61,717 bases of DNA from a virus. A model generated the notes under the pieces. The model did not search any database. It was given only the letters and a program-made list of their open reading frames with translations, and had not been told where the DNA came from. Every line of letters begins with the position of its first letter. Position 1 is the stretch's first letter. This document shows, in pieces, positions 1 through 6,824 of the stretch. The DNA lies in the IMG/VR virus record IMGVR_UViG_3300027896_000040, positions 1 through 61,717 of that record, one strand, 5' to 3'. A program made the position numbers and the translations under genes.

Positions 1-68
1 TTACCCCCACCGTCATTAACGTCTACTGTTAGAGCCTTTACTGGTACATTTACTGTGTAAGTGATCAT
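1..68 (-). CDS. N-terminus of a repeat-family protein (partial)
   Basis: Only the first 22 codons are in the window; the gene runs off the left edge. It begins MITYTVNV, the same N-terminus as the four repeat proteins just to the right, and has the same GGAAC/TATAAT element directly upstream. The residues after that (PVKALTVDVNDGGG) are not repeat-like, so this may be a diverged or recombined member. Function unknown. Confidence 0.6.
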   Translation of the reverse strand, partial: MITYTVNVPVKALTVDVNDGGG

Positions 69-74
69 GTTATA

Positions 75-90
75 ATTATATCTCAGTTCC
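75..90 (-). promoter_or_regulatory. GGAAC-N4-ATATAAT promoter-like motif
   Basis: GGAAC, four bases, ATATAAT. The last T is 6 nt from the ATG of the partial gene at 1-68, so a start 7 nt after the -10-like box would fall on the ATG. Confidence 0.6.
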
Positions 91-91
91 T

Positions 92-460
92 TTACACCTT
101 TGTAAGCTTGTACTTAACACCATCGACCTCTACGACCTTACCTTCGCATGACGGCTTCTTACATGCATTGAATTGCTCTTCGGTAAGCTCTTCACCATTA
201 ATATACCACCACTTATCTCCATTAGCACATTCACGAGCTGGACCATCTTCCCTATGGAGCTTACCATTAATATACCAACACTTATCTCCATTAGCACATT
301 CACAAGCTGGACCATCTTCCCTATGGAGCTTACCATTAATGTACCAATACTTAGATCCATTAGCCCATTCACAAGCTGGACCATCTTCCCTATGGCGCTT
401 ACCATTTACATACCAATACTTATCTCCACATTCATTAACATTTACCGTGTAAGTGATCAT
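92..460 (-). CDS. MORN-like 23-residue repeat protein
   Basis: 122 aa. After the MITYTVNV start it carries about three tandem copies of a 23-residue repeat of the form (D/S/T)K-x-WY(I/V)NGK-x-HREDGPA-x-E-x-ANG. It then ends in a conserved tail with ELTEEQFNA and a basic, Lys-rich C-terminus. The WY-NG-HR-DGPA pattern resembles the MORN-type repeats seen in phage and giant-virus proteins, which form beta-hairpin arrays; this likeness is from memory. No catalytic residues, signal peptide or membrane segment are visible. It is one of at least four close paralogues here, which differ mainly in repeat number and in swaps at a few positions. Function unknown. Confidence 0.8.
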   Translation of the reverse strand: MITYTVNVNECGDKYWYVNGKRHREDGPACEWANGSKYWYINGKLHREDGPACECANGDKCWYINGKLHREDGPARECANGDKWWYINGEELTEEQFNACKKPSCEGKVVEVDGVKYKLTKV

Positions 461-466
461 ATTATA

Positions 467-482
467 ATTATATCAGTGTTCC
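467..482 (-). promoter_or_regulatory. GGAAC-N4-ATATAAT promoter-like motif
   Basis: Six nt separate the final T from the ATG of the 92-460 repeat gene. Confidence 0.6.
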
Positions 483-486
483 AAAC

Positions 487-520
487 ACAAAAGGAGGGGT
501 TGGCACCACCCAACCCCTCC
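487..520 (-). terminator. Rho-independent terminator
   Basis: An 11-bp perfect stem (493-503 pairing with 510-520, GGAGGGGTTGG arm) with a 6-nt loop is followed on the minus strand by TTTTGTG. It lies downstream of the basic-tail gene at 569-910. Confidence 0.8.
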
Positions 521-521
521 C

Positions 522-546
522 GGATAATCGACGTCATCGATTATCC
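522..546. repeat. Second hairpin next to the terminator
   Basis: A 9-bp inverted repeat (GGATAATCG / CGATTATCC, 7-nt spacer) sits between the stop of the 569-910 gene and the terminator hairpin, giving a tandem hairpin 3' end. It may protect the transcript from exonucleases. Confidence 0.6.
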
Positions 547-568
547 TCCTCCACCAAAACTGCCTAAC

Positions 569-910
569 TTAGGCAGTAACTGTATCAGCGGGAGCAGGCA
601 CCGGTGCCGGAGCAGGCTTACTCTTCGTAGTCTTCGTCTTCTTGGGAGCCTTCTGCGTACGAGCAGCCTGGAGCTTGGCCTTAAGGGCCTCATATGAGGC
701 CTTCTTACGCTCAGCCTTTGCAGCCGTGTTGGCAGCATTAACGGCCTCAGCCCTCGTAACGATGTCGCTCTTATGCTCTAGGGCAACATCGACGACAAGC
801 GTCATGAGCTCCTTCTCACTCAGGTTAGTCTCGTTGCGCAAAGCAACGATAGCATTCTTCGTATTCTGCTCAACAAGCGTGGCAGTGAACTTAGTATTGT
901 TGTTATTCAT
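569..910 (-). CDS. Small helical protein with Lys/Ala/Pro-rich basic tail
   Basis: 113 aa. The N-terminal half (about residues 1-60) is a predicted helical domain; the C-terminal half is rich in Lys, Ala and Pro (KAPKKTKTTKSKPAPAPVPA), like histone-H1-type or nucleoid-associated tails. A nucleic-acid-binding role is plausible but unproven. The start ATG is 51 nt downstream of a GGAAC/TATAAT element at 962-977, so this transcript has a real 5' leader, unlike its neighbours. A strong terminator follows. This suggests a highly expressed, separately transcribed gene. Confidence 0.75.
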   Translation of the reverse strand: MNNNNTKFTATLVEQNTKNAIVALRNETNLSEKELMTLVVDVALEHKSDIVTRAEAVNAANTAAKAERKKASYEALKAKLQAARTQKAPKKTKTTKSKPAPAPVPAPADTVTA

Positions 911-961
911 ATGTATCTGTGTTTGTTTTTTGTTGTTTGTTATTGTTATCTTAACTCAATT

Positions 962-977
962 ATTATATCACCGTTCC
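962..977 (-). promoter_or_regulatory. GGAAC-N4-ATATAAT promoter-like motif
   Basis: It drives the 569-910 gene; the ATG is 51 nt downstream, giving one of the few leaders of normal length for this motif. Confidence 0.6.
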
Positions 978-1014
978 TGTAATGTCCATCAAGGTAATTA
1001 CAATTTACTCAAAA

Positions 1015-1404
1015 TTAAAGCTGACCAATGATTATGTTGCTATTGAGCTTTGCACCATCAAGCCACACCTCGAAATTATTGGGATCGATATCATTGTCAT
1101 TGAAGGCCAGGTTAATCTCCTCACCATATCCAAACAGATATGGGTACTGCTCAACAGTGTCGCGTAGTCGACCACCGATTAAAGAGATCCAAAAAATGCC
1201 GTGCTTCTCAATGAGATTTTGAAACCAATTACTGCTCTCAGTATGCTTAAAAAGCTCAAGTATAAACAGATTATTTTGGTTTTTATCACTTTCGTACGTA
1301 ATAAGATCTTGGAGAGCATTAGCATGATATTCGTTTAACATCTGCATGCACTCACTGTAATCTAGATCGATACGTAGATTAACAATTTTACGTGTAATTT
1401 TCAT
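1015..1404 (-). CDS. Hypothetical protein, 129 aa
   Basis: No family recognised. Soluble, moderately acidic in its second half (NDNDIDPNNFEVWLDG), with no signal peptide or membrane segment. It is real on the grounds of its promoter-like element (1411-1426) six nt before the ATG and its place in a continuous minus-strand run of small genes. Function unknown. Confidence 0.7.
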   Translation of the reverse strand: MKITRKIVNLRIDLDYSECMQMLNEYHANALQDLITYESDKNQNNLFILELFKHTESSNWFQNLIEKHGIFWISLIGGRLRDTVEQYPYLFGYGEEINLAFNDNDIDPNNFEVWLDGAKLNSNIIIGQL

Positions 1405-1410
1405 ATTATG

Positions 1411-1426
1411 ATTATATCTCAGTTCC
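1411..1426 (-). promoter_or_regulatory. GGAAC-N4-ATATAAT promoter-like motif
   Basis: Six nt from the ATG of the 1015-1404 gene. Confidence 0.6.
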
Positions 1427-1450
1427 TATCACCACAAGTTGTGATCTCCA

Positions 1451-1687
1451 TTACTCCCACATCTTGTGATCTCCATTACTCTCATTATCATCATACCCAG
1501 CATTGTATTCGGCAATCTGATCATCATCAAGATCAGTGACCCTGGGATCATTATAAGAGCCATTAGGGTACCAATGCGCATTATGGCCTCGGCGGTAATA
1601 GCTATCAGCACTCCCGCGATCAAAAAGTGATCCATGGCGCTCGCGATTAAATGATGCTTTATAGAGCTCTTGCATATCATTGTTCAT
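1451..1687 (-). CDS. Conserved small phage-type protein, 78 aa
   Basis: Contains YKASFNRERHG, RGSADSYYRRG, HWYPNG and the acidic IAEYNAGYDDNE. The GSADSYY ... PH/AHWYPNG ... Y-x-AGY pattern is one I associate with small phage proteins of unknown function. A second frame over the same bases (1429-1680) gives a low-complexity Met/Ile-rich product and is rejected. The GGAAC/TATAAT element lies six nt before the ATG. Confidence 0.75.
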   Translation of the reverse strand: MNNDMQELYKASFNRERHGSLFDRGSADSYYRRGHNAHWYPNGSYNDPRVTDLDDDQIAEYNAGYDDNESNGDHKMWE

Positions 1688-1693
1688 ACTATG

Positions 1694-1709
1694 ATTATAT
1701 CTCAGTTCC
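1694..1709 (-). promoter_or_regulatory. GGAAC-N4-ATATAAT promoter-like motif
   Basis: Six nt from the ATG of the 1451-1687 gene. Confidence 0.6.
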
Positions 1710-1710
1710 T

Positions 1711-2217
1711 TTACACCTTTGTAAGCTTGTACTTAACACCATCGACCTCTACGACCTTACCTTCGCATAGGCTCTTCTTATGTGCATTGAATTGTTTTTC
1801 AGTAAGCTCTTCACCATTAATATACCAACACTTTGTTCCATTAGCCCATTCTACAGCTGGACCATCTTCCCTATGGAGCTTACCATTTACATACCAATAC
1901 TTATCTCCATTAGCCCATTCACAAGCTGGACCATCTTCCCTATGGCACTTACCATTTACATACCACCACTTTGTTCCATTAGCCCATTCACAAGCTGGAC
2001 CATCTTCCCTATGGAGCTTACCATTAATATACCAATACTTAGATCCATTAGCCCATTCAACAGCTGGACCATCTTCCCTATGGTAATTACCATTAATATA
2101 CCAACACTTATCTCCATCGGACCATTCTACAGCTGGACCATCTTCTCTATGGAGCTTACCATTAATATACCAATACTTTGTTCCATCGCAATTTACCTTT
2201 ACTGTGTAAGTGATCAT
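1711..2217 (-). CDS. MORN-like 23-residue repeat protein
   Basis: 168 aa, paralogue of the 92-460 protein with about five HREDGPA repeats instead of three. The N-terminus MITYTVKVNCDG and the tail (ELTEKQFNA ... VDGVKYKLTKV) are conserved. At DNA level the 69-bp units are nearly identical, which favours unequal recombination and copy-number change. No enzymatic motif; a binding or structural role is inferred from the repeat nature only. Confidence 0.8.
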   Translation of the reverse strand: MITYTVKVNCDGTKYWYINGKLHREDGPAVEWSDGDKCWYINGNYHREDGPAVEWANGSKYWYINGKLHREDGPACEWANGTKWWYVNGKCHREDGPACEWANGDKYWYVNGKLHREDGPAVEWANGTKCWYINGEELTEKQFNAHKKSLCEGKVVEVDGVKYKLTKV

Positions 2218-2223
2218 ACTATG

Positions 2224-2239
2224 ATTATATCTTAGTTCC
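2224..2239 (-). promoter_or_regulatory. GGAAC-N4-ATATAAT promoter-like motif
   Basis: Six nt from the ATG of the 1711-2217 gene. Confidence 0.6.
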
Positions 2240-2256
2240 TGAAAACTGGCTTAACT

Positions 2257-2272
2257 GGAACTGTGATATAAT
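2257..2272 (+). promoter_or_regulatory. GGAAC-N4-ATATAAT motif on the plus strand
   Basis: GGAAC-TGTG-ATATAAT pointing right, opposite to every gene nearby. No protein longer than 18 codons follows, so it may drive a non-coding transcript that ends at the tandem terminators near 2500-2560. Confidence 0.55.
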
Positions 2273-2335
2273 ATGGTTACAAGATGCCTATATGGCAGGC
2301 GAGGACTGGGTACAAATAACTTAAAATAACTAACA

Positions 2336-2351
2336 GGAACATTATTATAAT
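2336..2351 (+). promoter_or_regulatory. Second plus-strand GGAAC-N4-TTATAAT motif
   Basis: Same spacing as the other elements with one change in the -10-like half. It lies 79 bp downstream of the first plus-strand copy. Confidence 0.5.
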
Positions 2352-2480
2352 GTGCGTTCGCGGTATGGGTAGTGGTGTGGGTGTGTATTAGAAGGGCTTA
2401 TATGTGGAGGTGTGTTTGGTGGCCCCATATTGGCTTATTTGGGGAATGGGAACGCAATTTGGGATGTCCTAAGGACTTAC

Positions 2481-2580
2481 TTAGTAAATCCGCAGTTACT
2501 GCAGTTACTGCAGTTTTTTCTTAGTAAATCCGCAGTTACTGCAGTTACTGCAGTTTTTTCTTAGTAAATCCGCAGTATCC
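2481..2580 (+). repeat. Exact 40-bp tandem repeat containing terminators
   Basis: Two perfect copies of a 40-bp unit (2481-2520, 2521-2560) are followed by a partial third (2561-2580). Each full unit holds ACTGCAG-TTA-CTGCAGT plus a T6 run, that is a 7-bp hairpin with a U-tract on the plus strand (2498-2519 and 2538-2559). Confidence 0.8.
2498..2519 (+). terminator. Hairpin terminator, copy 1
   Basis: 7-bp stem (2498-2504 with 2508-2514), 3-nt loop and six Ts. A second identical copy lies at 2538-2559. Confidence 0.55.
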
Positions 2581-2636
2581 GCAGTTAACTGCGTGGTGCC
2601 GCACATCTGCATTGTATTGCGTGTACTTCTTTTGTG

Positions 2637-2843
2637 TTACCTATGCTTCTTGTTCTTGCCTCTACGCATATTAGCTTGCCAGTGTGCTAATTGCTTCTTG
2701 CGTTTACTTGCTGTTTTGCTATGCACTATTTTATCCAATTGCTTTAACGTTGAGTGTTTCTTTATTGCATATCTCTCACTGTCACCGCGCTTTCCGGGAC
2801 CTTTGTTATCGAGAAAGTTTTCGAAAAATAGCTTAAATTGCAT
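2637..2843 (-). CDS. Small basic phage protein, 68 aa
   Basis: Strongly basic, with STLKQLDKIVHSKTASKRKK and AHWQANMRRG near the C-terminus. This pattern resembles short basic proteins found in other large phages, function unknown. No membrane segment. A role in binding nucleic acid is possible from charge alone. It lacks the GGAAC element. Confidence 0.65.
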   Translation of the reverse strand: MQFKLFFENFLDNKGPGKRGDSERYAIKKHSTLKQLDKIVHSKTASKRKKQLAHWQANMRRGKNKKHR

Positions 2844-2902
2844 ATAACTTACTTATCTACATTCAAAGCTATTATTTCAACGTACTTCTCATAACAAAAC
2901 GT

Positions 2903-3178
2903 TTATATTATATATTTGTTACGTTTTTGTAGAGATTGCAATAGCTCTTCGTATATTATTACTGCCGAATGCTCAGCATAAGCCTCTGAGGCAAAGACAC
3001 CTGCAAATAACGAACACGCTATTGCCACAGTGGTATGATTGGTGCTTTTAAACTTTACTGCAATTATTGTTACAGTAATAAACAACACTGTGTACGCATT
3101 GCGTAGAGCTTTTGCGTATGCCAATACCGTTTCATTTAATTGTATTAGCGCTTGTAGACACGTATTCTGTTCATTCAT
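2903..3178 (-). CDS. Small membrane protein, 91 aa
   Basis: Two hydrophobic stretches, about residues 29-43 (AYTVLFITVTIIAVKF) and 50-66 (TVAIACSLFAGVFASEA), with a charged C-terminal helix. It is probably a two-span inner-membrane protein. No family recognised. Confidence 0.55.
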   Translation of the reverse strand: MNEQNTCLQALIQLNETVLAYAKALRNAYTVLFITVTIIAVKFKSTNHTTVAIACSLFAGVFASEAYAEHSAVIIYEELLQSLQKRNKYII

Positions 3179-3373
3179 TTTCTGTTTTATTGTATTTCGT
3201 ATATCTTATTACAATGCTCTTTGTTATCTTTAGTCTCTCTTTGGTTCTATCTTCTAATAAACAACCAGGTAAATAACTATTTTCCCTTACTATAATAATA
3301 AATCGTAACAATTTTATATATTATTACAATATTCCCTATCTTTTTTACCGCACTTAGCTAATGGTATATGCTT

Positions 3374-3880
3374 TTATGCTTTTGTAAGCCTGTACTTAAC
3401 ACCGTCAACCTCTACAACCTTACCTTCACATGATGGCTTCTTACGTGCATTAAATTGCTCTTCGGTAAGCCTTATATCATCTATATACCACCACTTTGTT
3501 CCATTAGCATATTCACAAGCTGGACCGTCTTCCCTATGGCGCTTACCATTAATATACCAATACTTTGTTCCATCGGACCATTCTACAGCTGGACCATCTT
3601 CACGATGTAGCTTACCATTAATATACCAACACTTATATCCATTAACACATTCTACAGCTGGACCGTCTTCCCTATGGTAATTACCATTAATATACCAATA
3701 CTTATCTCCATTAGCCCATTCAACAGCTGGACCATCTTCTCTATGACGCTTACCATTAATATACCAATACTTATCTCCATTAGCACATTCTACAGCTGGA
3801 CCGTCTTCACGATGTTGCTTACCATTAATATACCAACACTTATCTCCACTGTTATTAACATTTACTGTGTAAGTGATCAT
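3374..3880 (-). CDS. MORN-like 23-residue repeat protein
   Basis: 168 aa with five HREDGPA repeats, N-terminus MITYTVNVNNSGDK, and a tail with IDDIRLTEEQFNARKK in place of the INGEELTEEQ seen in the two leftward copies. It is therefore closer to its right-hand neighbour 3905-4411, with which it forms a tandem pair separated by 24 bp that contain only the promoter-like motif. Confidence 0.8.
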   Translation of the reverse strand: MITYTVNVNNSGDKCWYINGKQHREDGPAVECANGDKYWYINGKRHREDGPAVEWANGDKYWYINGNYHREDGPAVECVNGYKCWYINGKLHREDGPAVEWSDGTKYWYINGKRHREDGPACEYANGTKWWYIDDIRLTEEQFNARKKPSCEGKVVEVDGVKYRLTKA

Positions 3881-3886
3881 ATTATA

Positions 3887-3902
3887 ATTATATCTCAGTT
3901 CC
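3887..3902 (-). promoter_or_regulatory. GGAAC-N4-ATATAAT promoter-like motif
   Basis: Six nt from the ATG of the 3374-3880 gene. Confidence 0.6.
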
Positions 3903-3904
3903 TT

Positions 3905-4411
3905 TTATGCTTTTGTAAGCCTGTACTTAACCCCGTCTATTTGTACTGTCTTACCTTCACATGATGGCTTCTTACGTGCATTAAATTGCTCTTCGGTAAG
4001 CCTTATATCATCTATATACCAACACTTTGTTCCATTAGCATATTCTACAGCTGGACCATCTTCACGATGTAATTTACCATTTACATACCACCACTTATCT
4101 CCATTAGCCCATTCACAAGCTGGACCATCTTCCCTATGGCGCTTACCATTAATATACCAACACTTATCTCCATTAGCATATTCTACAGCTGGACCATCTT
4201 CTCTATGGAACTTACCATTAATGTACCACCACTTAGATCCATCGGACCATTCTACAGCTGGACCATCTTCTCTATGGAGCTTACCATTAATATACCAACA
4301 CTTATCTCCATTAGCACATTCACGAGCTGGACCATCTTCCCTATGGAGCTTATCATTAATGTACCAATACTTTGTTCCACTGTTATTAACATTTACTGTG
4401 TAAGTGATCAT
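3905..4411 (-). CDS. MORN-like 23-residue repeat protein
   Basis: 168 aa, five repeats, tail IDDIRLTEEQFNARKKPSCEG then VQIDGVKYRLTKA. Together with 3374-3880 it is the most recent-looking duplication of the family. Repeat units between the two genes are shuffled (YW/CW/WW and VEW/VEC/CEW variants in different order), which suggests unit exchange by recombination. Confidence 0.8.
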   Translation of the reverse strand: MITYTVNVNNSGTKYWYINDKLHREDGPARECANGDKCWYINGKLHREDGPAVEWSDGSKWWYINGKFHREDGPAVEYANGDKCWYINGKRHREDGPACEWANGDKWWYVNGKLHREDGPAVEYANGTKCWYIDDIRLTEEQFNARKKPSCEGKTVQIDGVKYRLTKA

Positions 4412-4417
4412 GTTATA

Positions 4418-4433
4418 ATTATATTAGTGTTCC
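4418..4433 (-). promoter_or_regulatory. GGAAC-N4-ATATAAT promoter-like motif overlapping a stop codon
   Basis: Six nt from the ATG of 3905-4411. The TAA stop of the small gene upstream (4424-4564) lies inside the motif. Confidence 0.6.
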
Positions 4434-4564
4434 TTACAATTTAACTGCAAATCTCTTATTTTATGAAGTTTTCTTAAATCATTAATAGCTGCAATAAGGT
4501 CAAAACAGACTCTTGTACCAAGATGAATGGTGTGCTCTCTGCAATTCATTATGTGCCACCACAT
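4424..4564 (-). CDS. Small protein, 46 aa
   Basis: Begins MWWHIMNCREHTIHLG and ends LNCKEH. It has an AGGA five nt upstream of the ATG and fills an otherwise empty gap in a tightly packed minus-strand run. No family recognised. It ends inside the promoter-like motif of the next gene, as several other genes here do. Confidence 0.5.
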   Translation of the reverse strand: MWWHIMNCREHTIHLGTRVCFDLIAAINDLRKLHKIRDLQLNCKEH

Positions 4565-4601
4565 CCTAAAAGGTACCGATTTGCTCTTTTGAACTCTTAT
4601 A

Positions 4602-4802
4602 TTAGTAATTGTCGCTAACCAAGTCTTTTTTGATGAAATCTAGATAATTAACTATCAATTCATCACGAGTGCTCTCGTCTGAATAATCATTCTCTTTAAT
4701 ATCAGCCATAATCTCATCAATTTCAGCTTCAATGAGCGTACGAATTTGATGGTAACGGGTACCGGCCATTGACGCTGTAAGTGAGGGGGTGCAAGTGTGC
4801 AT
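4602..4802 (-). CDS. Small acidic protein, 66 aa
   Basis: Helical, acidic C-terminal half (LIEAEIDEIMADIKENDYSDE). The start is chosen at the ATG at 4800-4802, one base after the TAA of the upstream gene (TAACATG), which allows translational coupling; an internal ATG at 4767-4769 (MAGTRYHQ) is the alternative. Function unknown. Confidence 0.55.
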   Translation of the reverse strand: MHTCTPSLTASMAGTRYHQIRTLIEAEIDEIMADIKENDYSDESTRDELIVNYLDFIKKDLVSDNY

Positions 4803-4803
4803 G

Positions 4804-4980
4804 TTAATTTGAATAGGTAGAAAACTTTTCAGCCTTGTCAAGCTCTTTAGCAATAAATTGTTTAAACATCTCCCTATCAGTAATTACAACTCCAGGTATT
4901 TCGTATTGGGTTATCAAACCCTTTAGAACTGACTCAAGATAACCAACCCACCTCGCGTAACTAATTTTTTGATCGTTCAT
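4804..4980 (-). CDS. Small protein, 58 aa
   Basis: Begins MNDQKISYARWVGYLES and ends DKAEKFSTYSN. Predicted alpha-helical, no membrane segment. Its ATG is five nt from a variant promoter-like motif (4986-5001, GGAAC-AATC-ATAAATA). The stop is one base from the next start, so the two form a pair. No family recognised. Confidence 0.65.
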   Translation of the reverse strand: MNDQKISYARWVGYLESVLKGLITQYEIPGVVITDREMFKQFIAKELDKAEKFSTYSN

Positions 4981-4985
4981 ACAAT

Positions 4986-5001
4986 TATTTATGATTGTTC
5001 C
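4986..5001 (-). promoter_or_regulatory. Variant promoter-like motif GGAAC-N4-ATAAATA
   Basis: Same GGAAC and spacing, but the downstream half is ATAAATAAT, closer to the T4 late-promoter core. The ATG of 4804-4980 is five nt away. Confidence 0.5.
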
Positions 5002-5006
5002 TATAA

Positions 5007-5195
5007 TTACTTTTCAAAAATTCGTTTAACCTCGTGATAGTAGTGCTCACTAATAGTATTGAAATCATAAGGCTCAGCTAGACACCCATTATCAGCACAT
5101 TCCCAATACTGGTCGTGAGCAATTTCACACATAAGCTTCAAAATTTTATTAATCTGCTTATCGTAGTTTTTGTTTTTAGTACCAGGTTTCTTCAT
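5007..5195 (-). CDS. Small protein, 62 aa
   Basis: Begins MKKPGTKNKNYDKQIN; two Cys (CEIAHDQYWECADNGC) in the middle. The start is chosen at 5193-5195, one base after the stop of the membrane protein upstream (TAAAATG); the longer frame would run back through that gene. Function unknown. Confidence 0.6.
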   Translation of the reverse strand: MKKPGTKNKNYDKQINKILKLMCEIAHDQYWECADNGCLAEPYDFNTISEHYYHEVKRIFEK

Positions 5196-5196
5196 T

Positions 5197-5415
5197 TTAA
5201 GTCTTGGTTGTATAAGAACCCTTAAACAAGATGCTAGTGAGGAAGTTAATCTTCCAAGCCATCCACAAACCAATTGACTTAAAGCCAAATAGTTCAGGCA
5301 TTGTACTATTCCACAACCACATAGTCGGGTACGCTAGTACAAATGACAGTGCAACAATTCTAACAATTACACCAATTACAATACCCACAACCTTACCAAA
5401 CAGTTTATATGTCAT
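5197..5415 (-). CDS. Small membrane protein, 72 aa
   Basis: A long hydrophobic N-terminal region (about residues 6-30, VVGIVIGVIVRIVALSFVLAY) is followed by PTMWLWNSTMPELFGFKSIG, a pattern common in short phage membrane proteins of unknown function, and a second weak hydrophobic segment. It has its own promoter-like element and is coupled to the downstream 62-aa gene. Confidence 0.65.
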   Translation of the reverse strand: MTYKLFGKVVGIVIGVIVRIVALSFVLAYPTMWLWNSTMPELFGFKSIGLWMAWKINFLTSILFKGSYTTKT

Positions 5416-5421
5416 ACAAAC

Positions 5422-5437
5422 ATTATATAACAGTTCC
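5422..5437 (-). promoter_or_regulatory. GGAAC-N4-ATATAAT promoter-like motif
   Basis: GGAAC-TGTT-ATATAAT, six nt from the ATG of 5197-5415. Confidence 0.6.
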
Positions 5438-5444
5438 TAAAAAA

Positions 5445-5642
5445 CTAGTCTACGTGTAAAGAAGTTTGTTGCTTGGCAAATTCATAACCAGCGTTAAACC
5501 AATCTAAAGCCCTCCAATCAGTGGTACTATTACTATTGGCTAGTTTTTGAAATTCACTATTAACACACTCCACGTTTTGTTTTACATTGTGAGTAATTAC
5601 ACAAATATCTGCCTGTTGCTTGTTTTTTTGCTTTGTATGCAT
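5445..5642 (-). CDS. Hypothetical protein, 65 aa
   Basis: Soluble, with a basic N-terminus and a Trp-rich C-terminal half (TTDWRALDWFNAGYEFAKQQ). No family recognised. It ends in TAG, one of the few amber stops in the window. No GGAAC element upstream. Confidence 0.6.
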   Translation of the reverse strand: MHTKQKNKQQADICVITHNVKQNVECVNSEFQKLANSNSTTDWRALDWFNAGYEFAKQQTSLHVD

Positions 5643-5678
5643 TTTTACTTCAATATTTGAGACCGTTTTATTTATCTT

Positions 5679-6302
5679 TTAGATAGAAATGGGCAGTATT
5701 GTACCATCTTTTTGTTCTGGTAAATCAGCCACTGGCACATAGTTACGACTAACACAAAAAGGGTCTGTCTTAGCAAACTCACGGTTTAAGGTACATACCC
5801 AACCACCAGACACGTGCAATTCGCCACGCTTACCAGTATGTTCACAAGTACGCGACGACAGCACTTCACCCATATGCACTATACCATCAATATAGTCAGA
5901 GTATCTATTTGCAAATTCTGTAGCTTTAGGCAATGGTGTTTCCCCGTAAGCAAGCTCTTTAAAACGCTCTTCAAACTCAAGATGAAAATAAAAACGCAAT
6001 GTACCATACTTCTCCTTAACTTGATCGGCCACAACTTGGGGGCACGTTACTGGGAGAATATATTGTGAAATATTGTTATAAACATATGGTGTTATGTTGC
6101 ATTGCTTGCCCCTAACCTCATCCACTTGTAAAGAGGTACTAAACGTGTATTGCATTGCTTCACACATTGCATCAACTATATGATACCAACCATCCCCACA
6201 GTCAAACCCCCAACACATAGCAGTTCCGTTCATCGGCTTATTGCGATTAACAAATATTTTTGGGTACTTTTCACAAAGCTTTTTGTCTAGTTCTGGGCTC
6301 AT
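5679..6302 (-). CDS. Conserved phage protein of unknown function, 207 aa
   Basis: Contains KYPKIFVNRNKPMNGTAMCW, CGDGWYHIVDAMCEA, VKEKYGTLRFYFHLEF and SSRTCEHTGKRG-x-GGW. I associate this combination (GFDCGDGWY, KEKFGTLRFY, paired Cys near the end) with a protein family widespread in phages and lacking a known role. The Cys pattern in the C-terminal third might bind a metal. It overlaps the start of the next gene (6299) by four bases. Confidence 0.75.
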   Translation of the reverse strand: MSPELDKKLCEKYPKIFVNRNKPMNGTAMCWGFDCGDGWYHIVDAMCEAMQYTFSTSLQVDEVRGKQCNITPYVYNNISQYILPVTCPQVVADQVKEKYGTLRFYFHLEFEERFKELAYGETPLPKATEFANRYSDYIDGIVHMGEVLSSRTCEHTGKRGELHVSGGWVCTLNREFAKTDPFCVSRNYVPVADLPEQKDGTILPISI

Positions 6303-6496
6303 ATACGGTTATTTTTTATATTGTACATTACTTCCAAAAACACTTTATGAGCTTCCCCTGCATCTTGTATACGATTACCTTTGTAAACGAAACCCTCTTT
6401 GTCAATTACAAGTACTGGTGCCGAACTATTACCTGCAAAAGAGGTAATGTTTTGGTTGTGTGAATATGTTAAACGCAGCTCTTGGTGTTTGTCCAA
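6299..6496 (-). CDS. Hypothetical protein, 65 aa
   Basis: Begins MDKHQELRLTYSHNQN; compact alpha/beta look with VLVIDKEGFVYKGNRI. ATGA overlap with the downstream 207-aa gene indicates co-translation. No family recognised. Confidence 0.6.
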   Translation of the reverse strand: MDKHQELRLTYSHNQNITSFAGNSSAPVLVIDKEGFVYKGNRIQDAGEAHKVFLEVMYNIKNNRI

Positions 6497-6524
6497 AGCT
6501 ATATTATATTATATGGTTGTTTAA

Positions 6525-6824
6525 TTACCAGTTCTTACAACTAAAATACCGAGCGGTGCCTGGTTTTGCTGAACTACACTTATGACGGGCTCTAAACGAT
6601 TTACGGCGTTTTGGATTGGACTTTTTAATGCGAAGGTGAGGATCACCGTAATGTATTCTTTTTAATTTACCATTTACCCGAGCACATCTCATGTACTTTT
6701 TATCAGAACGTGTTGATGACATTTGTCCAGTAACTTTAGTACAACGTGCACCTTTCTTTTCTTCCACTACACCAACAAACTCGTTTATTAATCTTTCGTA
6801 CGTGCTATTAAATGCTGTAAACAC
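6525..6824 (-). CDS. Conserved basic phage protein, 99 aa
   Basis: The C-terminal two thirds carry YMRCARVNGKLKRIHYGDPH, LRIKKSNPKRRKSFRARHKC and GTARYFSCKNW. This strongly basic, Cys- and His-containing block recurs in T4-like and other large phages, where I recall it without a firm function. The two Cys with His could form a small zinc site. No membrane segment. Confidence 0.7.
   Translation of the reverse strand: MFTAFNSTYERLINEFVGVVEEKKGARCTKVTGQMSSTRSDKKYMRCARVNGKLKRIHYGDPHLRIKKSNPKRRKSFRARHKCSSAKPGTARYFSCKNW

Larger units (their letters stand above)
2273..2520 (+). ncRNA. Candidate structured non-coding RNA
   Basis: A 400-bp stretch (2240-2636) has no credible gene on either strand. 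On the plus strand it has two promoter-like motifs and ends in tandem hairpin-plus-U-run terminators. Inside, a 7-bp pairing (TGCGTTC near 2352 with GAACGCA near 2450) can enclose another stem (CCCCA / TGGGG). The sequence is G/T-rich, unlike the AT-rich genes around it. The RNA is inferred, not demonstrated. Confidence 0.35.

Noticed and set aside
2481-2580. CRISPR array
   Set aside because: The 40-bp units are tandem without spacers and contain a terminator hairpin.
108-4444. Plus-strand open frames across the repeat-protein genes
   Set aside because: They are mirror frames of the minus-strand 69-bp repeats (also repetitive) and lack starts or promoter motifs; the minus-strand frame gives the coherent WY-NG-HREDGPA repeats.
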